From Actinoplanes sandaracinus (lineage in GTDB: Bacteria; Actinomycetota; Actinomycetes; Mycobacteriales; Micromonosporaceae), in contig NZ_JASCTH010000019.1 in assembly GCF_030009775.1 (NCBI RefSeq), forward strand, positions 172,128 to 212,528: a DNA stretch of 40,401 bases, read 5' to 3'. The position numbers and the translations under genes are program-made. The notes under the pieces are model-generated. The model ran no database searches. It was not told where the DNA came from and saw nothing but the letters and a program-made list of their open reading frames with translations. Shown here in pieces: positions 8,907 through 16,130 of the stretch. Position 1 is the stretch's first letter, and each line of letters begins with the position of its first letter.

Positions 8907-10388
8907 ATGCCGTTGTCCCGTCGTGCCCTACTCAGTGCCGGTCTGCTGGGTGCGGTCGCACCCACCCCGCAGCAGACACCGGGCCCACAGCAGGCACCGG
9001 CCCCACAGCCGACGCCCGGCACGCAGCCGACGCCCGGCCCCACCGACGCTGACTGGCGGGCCCTCGCGGAGGGTTTGGAAGGCTCCCTGGACCGGCCCGG
9101 CACCGCCGCCTATGACCAGGCACGACGGCTCGTCTCACCCCGTTTCGACCACATTCGGCCGCCCGCGATCGTGCGCTGCGCGAGCCCGGCCGATGTGGTG
9201 GAAACCGTCCGCTTCGCCGCCCGGACCGGGCAGCCGATCGTGCCGCGCGGCGGCGGACACTCGTATGTCGGCGCATCCACCACGGCCACCGGCCTGGTCC
9301 TCGATCTGCGGCCGCTGAACAGGGTCGGCTACGACGCGCCGACCAGGACCGCGACCATCGGTGGCGGCGCCCCGCTGATCGACGTCTACACCGGCCTGGG
9401 CGCGCACGGCGTCTCGGTGCCGTCCGGCAGTTGCGGAACCGTCGGCATCAGCGGCCTGACCTGCGGCGGCGGGATCGGAGCGGCCTCCTCCGCCTACGGG
9501 CTGACCTGTGACGGTGTCGTCGCCGCCGACGTGGTGACCGCCGACGGCCGCCACCGGACCGTCGACGCCGAGCGGGAACCCGAACTGTTCTGGGCGTTAC
9601 GCGGCGGTGGCGGCGGACGGTTCGGGGTGGTCACGTCGTGGCGGATGCGAACCCACCCGGCCGGGTCGACAGGCACGTTCGTGCTCACCTATCCGTGGGC
9701 GGACGCGGCCGCGGTCGCCGCCGGATGGCAGTCCCGCACCGCCGTCGCGCCGGACAACTGCTGGTCGGCGTGCCAGTTCGCGTCCGACCGCACCGGCGCC
9801 CTGTCCGTACGCCTCTCCGGCTTCGTCCTCGACGGCGACGCCCAGCCCGAGGTGACCGCCCTGACCGCGGCGATCGGCCGGAACCCGGCGACGGTGACCA
9901 TGGCCCGCCAGCCGCACGTCCAGGTGCTGAAGGACCGGGCCGGAGCCGCCACCCGGACCACCCACCTGATCGGGAGCGAGATCTTCAGCCGGGCGCTGCC
10001 GGCGGCCGGGATCGCCGCCCTGCTGGCCGTGGTGCAGAGCCGTGCCGCGAGCCGCCGCCCCGGTCTCGCGAAGTTCAAACGGATGACCGGCGCCCCGGCC
10101 CGCGTCGCCCCGGAGACGACCGCCTTCCCCTGGCACGGCGCGCACAGCATGCTGCAATGGCTCGTCGAACCACCGGCGATCGACGCGGCATCGACAGCCG
10201 ACGGGTACACGTGGATCGACACCGGACATCGCGCGGTGGCGGCCTGGTCGTCCGGCCGCTACGTCAACTACCTGGAGCCGGGGCCGACGGATCCGGGCCG
10301 CTATCACGGCCGCCACCTGGACCGGCTGCGACGGGCCGGCGCCGCCGCCGACCCGAACGGCCTGTTCCGCGCCGCCTACCCGCTCTGA
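8907..10388 (+). CDS. Secreted FAD-linked oxidase, BBE/GOOX-like, bicovalent flavin
   Basis: A 493-residue oxidase of the berberine-bridge/gluco-oligosaccharide oxidase group. The N-terminus (PLSRRALLSAGLLGAV) looks like a Tat signal, followed by a Pro/Gln/Thr-rich linker (about 19-46). The PP-loop FAD domain contains both covalent flavin attachment residues of the family: His118 in PRGGGHSY and Cys176 in SGSCGTVGISG. The C-terminal BBE motif is present near the end as YVNYLEPG and LDRLRRAGAAADPNGLFR. Such enzymes oxidise carbohydrates or secondary metabolites with O2, releasing H2O2. The ATG lies 6 nt behind CAGGAT. There is no biosynthetic cluster around it, so the substrate is unknown. Confidence 0.92.
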   Translation: MPLSRRALLSAGLLGAVAPTPQQTPGPQQAPAPQPTPGTQPTPGPTDADWRALAEGLEGSLDRPGTAAYDQARRLVSPRFDHIRPPAIVRCASPADVVETVRFAARTGQPIVPRGGGHSYVGASTTATGLVLDLRPLNRVGYDAPTRTATIGGGAPLIDVYTGLGAHGVSVPSGSCGTVGISGLTCGGGIGAASSAYGLTCDGVVAADVVTADGRHRTVDAEREPELFWALRGGGGGRFGVVTSWRMRTHPAGSTGTFVLTYPWADAAAVAAGWQSRTAVAPDNCWSACQFASDRTGALSVRLSGFVLDGDAQPEVTALTAAIGRNPATVTMARQPHVQVLKDRAGAATRTTHLIGSEIFSRALPAAGIAALLAVVQSRAASRRPGLAKFKRMTGAPARVAPETTAFPWHGAHSMLQWLVEPPAIDAASTADGYTWIDTGHRAVAAWSSGRYVNYLEPGPTDPGRYHGRHLDRLRRAGAAADPNGLFRAAYPL

Positions 10389-10464
10389 CCGGCGTCGGCC
10401 GCCGGACCGTTCTTCGGCCCGTGAATCGACCGCCGGCCGGCGGCGGCGGCATAGGATCTCGGCC

Positions 10465-10896
10465 ATGGCTCACCGTTCCGATCTCGCCGAGCGGCTCGAT
10501 CTGCGACCGCACCCCGAAGGTGGCTGGTACCGGGAGACGTGGCGCTCCCCCGTCATGTTCGAACCCGACGGGTACGACGGACCCCGGCACGCCGCGACCG
10601 CGATCTACTTCCTGCTGCACCCGGGAGAACGGTCCGCATGGCATGTCGTGCGGTCCGCCGAGCTGTGGTTCTGGCACTCCGGCGGCCCGCTGCTGCTGCG
10701 CCGTGGCGGCGACGGCGACCAGCCGGGCGACGGCGACGAGGTGTTGCTGGGCCCCGACGTCGCCGCCGGCCAGGAGCCGCAGGCGCTGATCCCGCCCGGT
10801 GTGTGGCAGGCCGCCGAGCCTGCCGGCGACGAGCCGGTGCTGGTCAGCTGCGTGGTCGCGCCGGGCTTCGACTTCGCCGATTTCAGAATGGTCTAG
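10465..10896 (+). CDS. Cupin family protein (DUF985/PF06172)
   Basis: A 143-residue DUF985 cupin. Family hallmarks include HPEGGWYRETWRS (about 16-28), TAIYFLLHPGERSAWHVVRSAELWFWHSG (about 44-72) and IPPGVWQAAEP with VSCVVAPGFDFADF at the C-terminus. The barrel His and Glu residues are those usual for a metal or small-ligand site; sugar or nucleotide-sugar chemistry has been proposed for relatives, but no role is established. The ATG is 7 nt behind TAGGAT (10452-10457), so the mRNA is probably leaderless. It ends convergently with a small membrane protein gene. Confidence 0.92.
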   Translation: MAHRSDLAERLDLRPHPEGGWYRETWRSPVMFEPDGYDGPRHAATAIYFLLHPGERSAWHVVRSAELWFWHSGGPLLLRRGGDGDQPGDGDEVLLGPDVAAGQEPQALIPPGVWQAAEPAGDEPVLVSCVVAPGFDFADFRMV

Positions 10897-10897
10897 C

Positions 10898-10919
10898 GGC
10901 CGCCCCGGCGGGAGCGGCC
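10898..10919. terminator. Hairpin between convergent genes
   Basis: The arms GGCCGC (10898-10903) and GCGGCC (10914-10919), with an inner CCG/CGG, form a GC-rich stem between convergent stops. There is no U-tract. It may terminate both genes. Confidence 0.4.
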
Positions 10920-11159
10920 CTACGGACGGGGCTCGTCCTTCGCGTTGTTCTTGCTCCGTGCCAGCATCTCCCAGCCCGCGCCGAGGGTGAGGCCGACGGC
11001 GAGACTCAGCATCAGCTGGTCGGTGAGTGATCCGAACACCAGACCGAAGAGGAGTCCCAGGCCGAGGCCGACCCCACCCCTGTCTCCCGAACTCCAGCCG
11101 TCGCGTCGTTTCTGCTCGCTCACCAGACTCCCCGCCAGGTCGGTCCCCGTTGCAGTCAT
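10920..11159 (-). CDS. Small glycine-zipper membrane protein
   Basis: A 79-residue protein. A hydrophilic N-terminus (SEQKRRDGWSSGDRG) is followed by two hydrophobic, Gly-rich spans, VGLGLGLLFGLVFGSLTDQL and LMLSLAVGLTLGAGWEML, and a basic/acidic tail. The pattern is that of small actinobacterial membrane proteins of unknown role. The start could be the ATG at 11159 or the one two codons upstream; no strong ribosome-binding site distinguishes them. Confidence 0.65.
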   Translation of the reverse strand: MTATGTDLAGSLVSEQKRRDGWSSGDRGGVGLGLGLLFGLVFGSLTDQLMLSLAVGLTLGAGWEMLARSKNNAKDEPRP

Positions 11160-11296
11160 GATCATATGGGTCGGCGGCCACCGTTCCACCCGGCCCCGGC
11201 GACGCTCACCACGCCCGCCGGGCATCCACGGACCGCGGCTGGTCAGGGGCCGTGAAGCGGGCAGCCGCAAGGCCTCGCACGCGTTCCCGGCCCCCG

Positions 11297-11920
11297 CTAG
11301 CGAACCAGGCGCAGGTTGCCCGGCTGATAGGCGACCAAGCCGGCATCATCGAGTTCGTAGGTGACGGCCGGCCCCTCCCCCGTGATCCGCAACCGCCGCG
11401 GGCTGACCAGGTGATAGGTCGCCGTGCCGGGCACCACTTCCAGCGACGGCGTCAGGATCCGCACCGACGGCACGCACATCGGTCCTGACTCGACGGTCAG
11501 GCCGAGCCGCCGGAGCGCCCACGTCACGAAGATCGGGGAGTCGGCGAGGCGGACCACCGCGTCCGGGTCGATCCGGGCGGCCCCCTCACACTCCCAGTCG
11601 CCGTCGGTGCGGCGCAGTTCGGTGGTGCGGCTCCAGTCGGCGCCCCGGCAGCTCACGCTCAGCTCTTGAACACCGGCGTCGTCATCGGTCACGGCGCGCC
11701 ACTGGAGCGAGTACGGCGTTCCCCCGGCCACGACGGCCGTGCCGTGCGCGCCCGGCCGCTCAGCGCCGGGCGGCTCGCCTCCGGTCGCTCCCGGCCGCGC
11801 GCCGCCACGGGGGAACACCAGTTCGGTGCCGATCACGCCGGTCCGCTGCCAGGCCACCGGCCCCGCCGGTATCGCCCGGAGCGGGCGCGTCTCCGCCCGC
11901 GCCATCACAGTTTCGGACAT
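11297..11920 (-). CDS. Putative glycolipid-binding protein (DUF1089/PF06475-like)
   Basis: A 207-residue protein resembling the putative glycolipid-binding family. The central part (about 70-140) has VQELSVSCRGADWSRTTELRRTDGDWECEGAARIDPD followed by LADSPIFVTWALRRLGL, and the C-terminal third is beta-rich (TATYHLVSPRRLRITGEGPAVTYELDDAGLVAYQPG). The N-terminal 40 residues are low in complexity and Pro/Gly-rich. I choose the ATG preceded by AAAGGAGG. No signal peptide is seen, so it acts in the cytoplasm. The fold assignment is from recall of the motif order and is moderately sure. Confidence 0.7.
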   Translation of the reverse strand: MSETVMARAETRPLRAIPAGPVAWQRTGVIGTELVFPRGGARPGATGGEPPGAERPGAHGTAVVAGGTPYSLQWRAVTDDDAGVQELSVSCRGADWSRTTELRRTDGDWECEGAARIDPDAVVRLADSPIFVTWALRRLGLTVESGPMCVPSVRILTPSLEVVPGTATYHLVSPRRLRITGEGPAVTYELDDAGLVAYQPGNLRLVR

Positions 11921-12066
11921 GACGCCTCCTTTGCCGCCGGTGCCGCTTGTCCCCATCGTTACACCGTGCAACAAGTCGCGGGGACGAAGTCACCCCGGAA
12001 GGCCGACTTCGGCGAATTTCGCCGGGCGCCACGACCGGGAATGTCTTTCCGTCTGGCACGAGGAGG

Positions 12067-12402
12067 TCAGCGGGACCAGAACCAGCGACGGTTGCGCCGG
12101 CGGCTCCAGGTCATCTCGTCGGCGATCATCGAGCGCACGCTGGCCACCGCTATCGTCAGCGCGTCACGCAGGCCCTCGCAGGTGCGGCAGTCCGGCCCGC
12201 CGTCGCATTCGGTGCGGTGGTCGTAGGCGATGTCGGTGACCACGCGGTCGAGGGCGGCGCACGCGTAGGTGCCACGGTCGTTCGGGTGCTGCCGTGCCAG
12301 GATCTCCCGGAATCCCGCGATCCTGTCCTCGCCGGCCGCGTACAGTCCGGCGGCGCTCTCCACCTGGGATAAAGCGTCCCGGGCCGTCTCGTTCCGGTGC
12401 AA
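12067..12402 (-). CDS. Unknown Cys-containing protein with a TTA codon
   Basis: A 111-residue hypothetical protein. It is largely helical, with an acidic N-terminus and a strongly basic, Trp/Arg-rich C-terminus (SRRRNRRWFWSR). The middle has CDGGPDCRTC (about 65-74), a possible metal or disulphide knuckle, with another Cys in TYACAALDR. It starts with TTG behind GGGGGAG. Codon 11 is TTA (12370-12372), the rare Leu codon that in streptomycetes and relatives depends on the bldA tRNA, so its translation may be developmentally timed. The family is not recognised. Confidence 0.68.
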   Translation of the reverse strand: MHRNETARDALSQVESAAGLYAAGEDRIAGFREILARQHPNDRGTYACAALDRVVTDIAYDHRTECDGGPDCRTCEGLRDALTIAVASVRSMIADEMTWSRRRNRRWFWSR

Positions 12403-12601
12403 GGCACTCCCCCATGGCCCGGTGACGTGTGGACGGTGAACTTACCGCCACCACACCGGCGATCACATAGGCCGGACAGCCGATCATCCGCGCCGAACAC
12501 ACGACTCCGCCCTGGTGATCACGTCTTACCGAGCGTCAGCGTCCACCCAGAATTCATCTCTTCCGCACGCTCCCGTCACCCGGACGCACCGCAGTCCGGC
12601 C

Positions 12602-12680
12602 GTCCACGTTGCAGCGGACGCACCCCCCGGCCGGGCGTCCACGTTGCAGCGGGCGCTCGTTCGGCCGGGCGTCCACGGTG
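12602..12680. repeat. Imperfect tandem repeat, about 34-35 bp unit
   Basis: The 16-mer GTCCACGTTGCAGCGG occurs at 12602 and 12637, and a truncated copy GTCCACGGTG starts at 12671. The 16-mer CGGCCGGGCGTCCACG recurs at 12628 and 12662. The repeats fill part of the 414-bp gene-free stretch 12403-12816. Apart from these repeats and the terminator at 12732-12770, nothing else was found in that stretch. Confidence 0.6.
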
Positions 12681-12731
12681 TTCCGCGTGCCGGTGGCGTG
12701 CCGGGCATTCGCCAGGCGGCGACCTCCGACA

Positions 12732-12770
12732 CGAAGAAACCCCGGACCGTCAGGGTCCGGGGTTTCTTCG
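12732..12770. terminator. Strong hairpin terminator, probably bidirectional
   Basis: A perfect 17-bp stem (12732-12748 with 12754-12770) with a 5-nt loop. The outer part of the stem is GAAGAAA/TTTCTTC, which supplies an A-rich or U-rich flank in either direction. It lies 47 bp after the stop of the lipoprotein gene on the minus strand and is the best terminator in the window. Confidence 0.85.
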
Positions 12771-12816
12771 GCTTCTCCGGTTCCGGGGTCTCCGGCTTCG
12801 TCGAAGTGTCGGGGGG

Positions 12817-13278
12817 TCAGCGGTTGGAGACGTCGTCGGCGTCCTCATCGACGGCCTGCTTGCTCTCCTGAACACTGCCGATGATGGCGTCCACGTCCTG
12901 GCAGACGGTCTGGAACTTGAGCATCGCCGACCGGAGTTCGGCGAGGTGGGCGGCTTCCTCGGGCTGGCCGACGGAAGACTCCGCCTGCCGGGTCGGGAGT
13001 TCGAGGACGTTCGCCGCCGCGGTGATGACGGTGCTCTTCGACGTCTCGCCGAGCGCGACGATCTGCTTGGCCGTGGCGACATCGAAGTCGTAACCGCCCT
13101 TACCGAGAGTGGCGTGGTTGGAGATGCCGCAAGCGGTCGCGGTGGCTTCGTCCAAGCCGCTGATGGTCACTGCCGGGGCCGCGGTAGCGGGGCCGGCAGG
13201 CTGTCCAGTGCTCGTAACGCAGCCGGAAGTCGCCAGAAGGGTGCTGGTGAGAACGGCTGCGATGGTCATTCCTCGCAT
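12817..13278 (-). CDS. Secreted lipoprotein, unknown function
   Basis: A 153-residue lipoprotein. The N-terminus RGMTIAAVLTSTLLATSGC has a basic start, hydrophobic core and lipobox ending TSGC, giving a lipidated Cys near residue 21. The mature part is helical and acidic, with a mature-region Cys pair (TACGISN and TVCQDVD) that could form a disulphide. The ATG sits 7 nt after TAGCCT (13286-13291, minus strand), so it is probably leaderless; upstream in-frame starts would cross that promoter. It is divergent from a GH16-like gene and ends at a strong terminator. Confidence 0.8.
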   Translation of the reverse strand: MRGMTIAAVLTSTLLATSGCVTSTGQPAGPATAAPAVTISGLDEATATACGISNHATLGKGGYDFDVATAKQIVALGETSKSTVITAAANVLELPTRQAESSVGQPEEAAHLAELRSAMLKFQTVCQDVDAIIGSVQESKQAVDEDADDVSNR

Positions 13279-13429
13279 AGCCCGGAGGCTACCTGTGTCG
13301 GCACCCGCCCCCACCCGGGGTCCGACGGGATGTGACGAACGTCGTTCGCGTCTCGTGTCACGGTGAGTGAAGGCTGCCAACGATCGGATCACGGAAGGCC
13401 ACCGCGGCGGCCTGTGATGGGATGGAGAC

Positions 13430-14227
13430 GTGAACCTGGAAGTACTGCCCGAACCACCGGGCCGCGCGCCCGATCTGTCCGACGACTTCGCCGGGCCGGC
13501 GCTGCGGGACGACGTCTGGATCGACCACTATCTGCCGCACTGGAGCACGCCGGAGCGTTCCCGTGCCCGATACGACCTGGACGCGGACGGTGTCCGGCTG
13601 CGGATCGACGAGGACCAGCCCGACTGGCGGCCGGAAGACGCCCCGCTGCGGGTCTCCAACCTGCAGACCGGCAATTTCTCCGGGCTGGCCGGCGGCGAAC
13701 GCGGCACGCACCGGCACCGCCCGGACGGCCTGACCGTCCGGACCCCGGCCGGGACCCGGCTGCTCTGGACGCCGTCGGCCGGCCGGATCGACGTGACCGT
13801 GAGCGCCAGCCTCGACGAGGGCTCCATGCTGGCGGCCTGGCTGGTCGGGACCGAACATCTCGACCCCCGCGACAGCGGGGAGATCTGCGTCTTCGAGATC
13901 GACGCGGCCGCGATCGGGGACGGCGCCTCGACCGCCCGGATCGGCATCAAGGCGCACCACGACGACCGGCTCCGCACGGAGATGATCGAGGTGGTCGTCC
14001 CGGTGACCGCGTCGGAGCCGCACACCTGGACCGTCATCTGGGGACCGGACGGCACGGTGATCGGCTGTGAGGGCCTGGTCGCCGGCCGGTTCGAGCAGGC
14101 TCCCGGATATCCGCTCGTGCTGATGCTCGACCTGTTCGAGACCGATGGCCGGTCAGCGGACGGTTCCACCTATCCCAAGTCGGCCCGCGTCCACCGGGTT
14201 CTGGGCTGGGATCTGACACCGGCCTGA
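13430..14227 (+). CDS. GH16-like concanavalin-fold protein with altered active site
   Basis: A 265-residue cytoplasmic protein with beta-sandwich features of glycoside hydrolase family 16: an N-terminal LSDDFAGPALRDDVWIDHYLPHW segment (about 16-38) and the active-site strand SGEICVFEID. In GH16 this strand reads E-I-D-x-(x)-E, with two catalytic Glu and a central Asp. Here Glu151 and Glu156 are kept, but Cys153 replaces the Asp. The C-terminal part (HTWTVIWGPDGTVIGCEG, then LMLDLFE) also matches the fold. There is no signal peptide, unusual for a polysaccharide hydrolase. It starts with GTG behind GGAG. It may be a low-activity or lectin-like member. Confidence 0.72.
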   Translation: MNLEVLPEPPGRAPDLSDDFAGPALRDDVWIDHYLPHWSTPERSRARYDLDADGVRLRIDEDQPDWRPEDAPLRVSNLQTGNFSGLAGGERGTHRHRPDGLTVRTPAGTRLLWTPSAGRIDVTVSASLDEGSMLAAWLVGTEHLDPRDSGEICVFEIDAAAIGDGASTARIGIKAHHDDRLRTEMIEVVVPVTASEPHTWTVIWGPDGTVIGCEGLVAGRFEQAPGYPLVLMLDLFETDGRSADGSTYPKSARVHRVLGWDLTPA

Positions 14228-14445
14228 GTCTCATCCCCCACGCGCGATCGCGGTGGAACGCGCCGCTGCTCACGGAGGCGCACCGGGGCCGGGCCGGGCC
14301 GTTTTTCCGTGGGCAGCAGCCCGGTGGTCGCGCTGGGGCCCGGTGTGGCGACCACCTCGCGTGGTAGCCACGGAATGGGGTTTGGTAGCCGTACGAGATG
14401 GGGGATGTGAAGGTTTCAAGCTTTGAGGGTGACGGAGGTGACGCA

Positions 14446-14553
14446 GTGGGCGCGGACACGTTTCGCGTTCACAGCGCCGCCCGGGTGCTGGAGTGGGCAT
14501 GGGGCACGGCACTCTCGGCGAAGGCGGACCGCGCATGCAGCACCAAGATCTGA
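14446..14553 (+). CDS. Possible 35-residue small protein
   Basis: A GTG at 14446, preceded by GGAGG with a 7-nt gap, opens a short frame with GC-rich third positions that ends in the first codons of the next gene (overlap with the ATG at 14535). The predicted peptide contains RVHSAARVLEWAW and a single Cys. It may be a leader peptide coupled to the membrane protein gene, or chance. The rest of the 307-bp stretch 14228-14534 shows only a GC-rich run and a short CGTGG/CCACG palindrome near 14360; nothing else is supported. Confidence 0.3.
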   Translation: MGADTFRVHSAARVLEWAWGTALSAKADRACSTKI

Positions 14554-15026
14554 TCCGGGCGATCATCGCCGCGGTGGCTTTCGGCGTGATGCTCGCCGGG
14601 CACTACGTCGGTGATCACTGGGTGCAGACCAGTGGGCAGGCCTACGGCAAAGGCCTCGACACTGCCGGTTGCGTGCGCTCCGCCGCGCTGTGGCACTGCG
14701 CCAAGCACGTCGCGTCGTGGACCGTGACGACCACCGTCTTCCTGCTCGCCGCCGCGTGGTGGCTGCGTCTGCCGCTGGAGCCGGGGTGGCTGGTGGCGGG
14801 CGTCGTGCTGAACGCGGTCACCCACTTCATCGCCGACCTGCGGACTCCGCTGATCAGGCTCGGGCGGCTGCTGGGGCGCGGCGGGTACATGGATCACGTC
14901 GGGGTGATGCGGCCGTCCGGGGCGGCGAACACCGGCCCCGGGACCGGCCTCTTCGAGCTGGATCAAGCCTGGCACATCGGGTGGCTGGCGGTCTCGGCGC
15001 TGTTGATCGCCGGCCCGCCGGCCTGA
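14535..15026 (+). CDS. Membrane protein, DUF3307-like
   Basis: A 163-residue membrane protein. It keeps the layout of DUF3307-type proteins: a first span with GHYVGDHWVQTSGQA (about 21-35, conserved H, D, W and Q), a Cys/His pair in ALWHCAKHVASW, three further spans (TTVFLLAAAWWL, WLVAGVVLNAVTHFIAD and HIGWLAVSALLIAG), and a terminal ELDQAWH. The repeated His/Asp residues facing the membrane suggest a metal or proton site, which is inference. The ATG follows GGCGGA at 6 nt; a GTG at 14493 is an alternative start. The family function is unknown. Confidence 0.68.
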   Translation: MQHQDLIRAIIAAVAFGVMLAGHYVGDHWVQTSGQAYGKGLDTAGCVRSAALWHCAKHVASWTVTTTVFLLAAAWWLRLPLEPGWLVAGVVLNAVTHFIADLRTPLIRLGRLLGRGGYMDHVGVMRPSGAANTGPGTGLFELDQAWHIGWLAVSALLIAGPPA

Positions 15027-15035
15027 CCCGCCCGC

Positions 15036-15072
15036 GGCCCCTGTCCGGGCCGCTCGCCGCCCCTGTCCGGGC
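15036..15072. terminator. Two tandem hairpins between convergent genes
   Basis: The 15-mer GCCCCTGTCCGGGCC occurs twice (15037-15051 and 15059-15073, period 22). Each copy folds as a short GGCCC or GCCC stem with a CTGTCC loop. They sit between the stops of the DUF3307-like and TauE-like genes and probably terminate both. Confidence 0.5.
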
Positions 15073-15090
15073 CTCCCGCCGTCAGAGGGC

Positions 15091-15900
15091 TCAGGCGACC
15101 ATGCGGATCACGGCGACGAGGCCCACGGCGACGATCACCGTGCGGAGGACCGGGTCGGGCAGGCGGCGGCCGTAACGGCCGGCGACCGCACCCCCGGCGA
15201 CAGCGCCGGCCGCGATCAGCAGCGCGGGCGGCCAGGAGACCACGCCGGCGGCGATGAACACCAGCGCGGCCACCGTGTTGGCGACCCCGGCGAGGATGTT
15301 CTTCAGGCCGTTGACCTGCTGCAGGTTCGATGAGACCAGAACACCGAGGAGACCGAGCAGCAGTACGCCCAGCGCCGCCCCGAAATAGCCGCCGTAGGCG
15401 CCGGCGGCGAAGACGCCCACGATCAGCGCGGGCCCGGCGGGACGGACGGCGGGGTCGGCGGCAGCGGCCGGGCGGGTGGCGGCGTCGTCGTCGGAGGCTG
15501 AGCGGGTGGCGGGGCTGCGGCGGCGCAGGGCACGGACCAGCCACGGCTGCACGACGATGAGGATCAGGGCGCCGCCGATCAGGACCGGAACGACCGCCCG
15601 GAACGTCGCGGCCGGCAGCACCAGCAGCAGCCACGCGCCCACGATGCCGCCGGCCAGGGCGGCCGCGCCCAGTGGCAGCAGCAGGCGGCGCTGGGTGGCG
15701 ACCTCGGCGCGGTAACCCCAGGCGGCGGCGAACGAACCAGGCACGAGGCCGACGGCGTTGGAGGCGTTCGCGACGATGGGCGGATAGCCGAGAGCGAGCA
15801 GTACCGGGAAGGTCACCAGTGTTCCGGAGCCGACGAGCGCGTTGATCGCGCCGGCCGCCGCGCCCGCCGCCAGGATCTGAACGGCTTCGATGACATGCAC
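15091..15900 (-). CDS. TauE/SafE family sulfite exporter-like permease
   Basis: A 269-residue permease of the TauE/SafE (DUF81) family, which exports sulfite, sulfoacetate or related organic anions. Two homologous halves of about four spans each are separated by a hydrophilic, Ala/Asp-rich linker (about 135-165). The family signatures are present in each half: GAINALVGSGTLVTFPVLLALGYPPIVANASNAV near the N-terminus and GVFAAGAYGGYFGAALGVLLL with NLQQVNGLKNILAG in the second half. The GTG start follows GGCGGAAG. It is a single gene; no sulfur-metabolism genes are adjacent. Confidence 0.92.
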   Translation of the reverse strand: MHVIEAVQILAAGAAAGAINALVGSGTLVTFPVLLALGYPPIVANASNAVGLVPGSFAAAWGYRAEVATQRRLLLPLGAAALAGGIVGAWLLLVLPAATFRAVVPVLIGGALILIVVQPWLVRALRRRSPATRSASDDDAATRPAAAADPAVRPAGPALIVGVFAAGAYGGYFGAALGVLLLGLLGVLVSSNLQQVNGLKNILAGVANTVAALVFIAAGVVSWPPALLIAAGAVAGGAVAGRYGRRLPDPVLRTVIVAVGLVAVIRMVA

Positions 15901-16077
15901 AGGCTTCCGCCTCTCACACGGGACGGTCGCCGCCGGCAAGGTCGACGCCATCCATGGTTTCGTGGTCGAGGGAAGCCTAGGGGCGCCCGCCAGGTCGCCA
16001 TGATCGCCCCGCATCGATCCCAGAGCCTGGATGCGGTCAGGACTCCGGTGGGCGTCGGGGCGGAGCCGCTATCCTCT

Positions 16078-16117
16078 GTGGATCGGTGTGCCGCGACGTG
16101 GATCGGCGTGCCGCGAC
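16078..16117 (+). repeat. 20-bp tandem duplication in methyltransferase leader
   Basis: GTGGATCGGTGTGCCGCGAC (16078-16097) is repeated at 16098-16117 with one T-to-C change. It lies between a -10-like TATCCT (16070-16075) and the GGAGGA ribosome-binding site of the methyltransferase gene. Confidence 0.75.
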
Positions 16118-16130
16118 GGCTGGAGGAAGC

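Noticed and set aside
12602..12680. Possible CRISPR array
   Set aside because: Only two full copies, imperfect, with no unique spacers and no cas genes.
13336..13348. CGAAC-GTC-GTTCG, similar to an SOS (LexA) box
   Set aside because: Actinobacterial SOS boxes have GAAC and GTTC four bases apart; here the gap is three, and the genes beside it are not repair genes.
15037..15073. 15-bp direct repeat as an integration (att) site
   Set aside because: No integrase or tRNA is near, and the repeats fold as hairpins between convergent genes, which fits termination.
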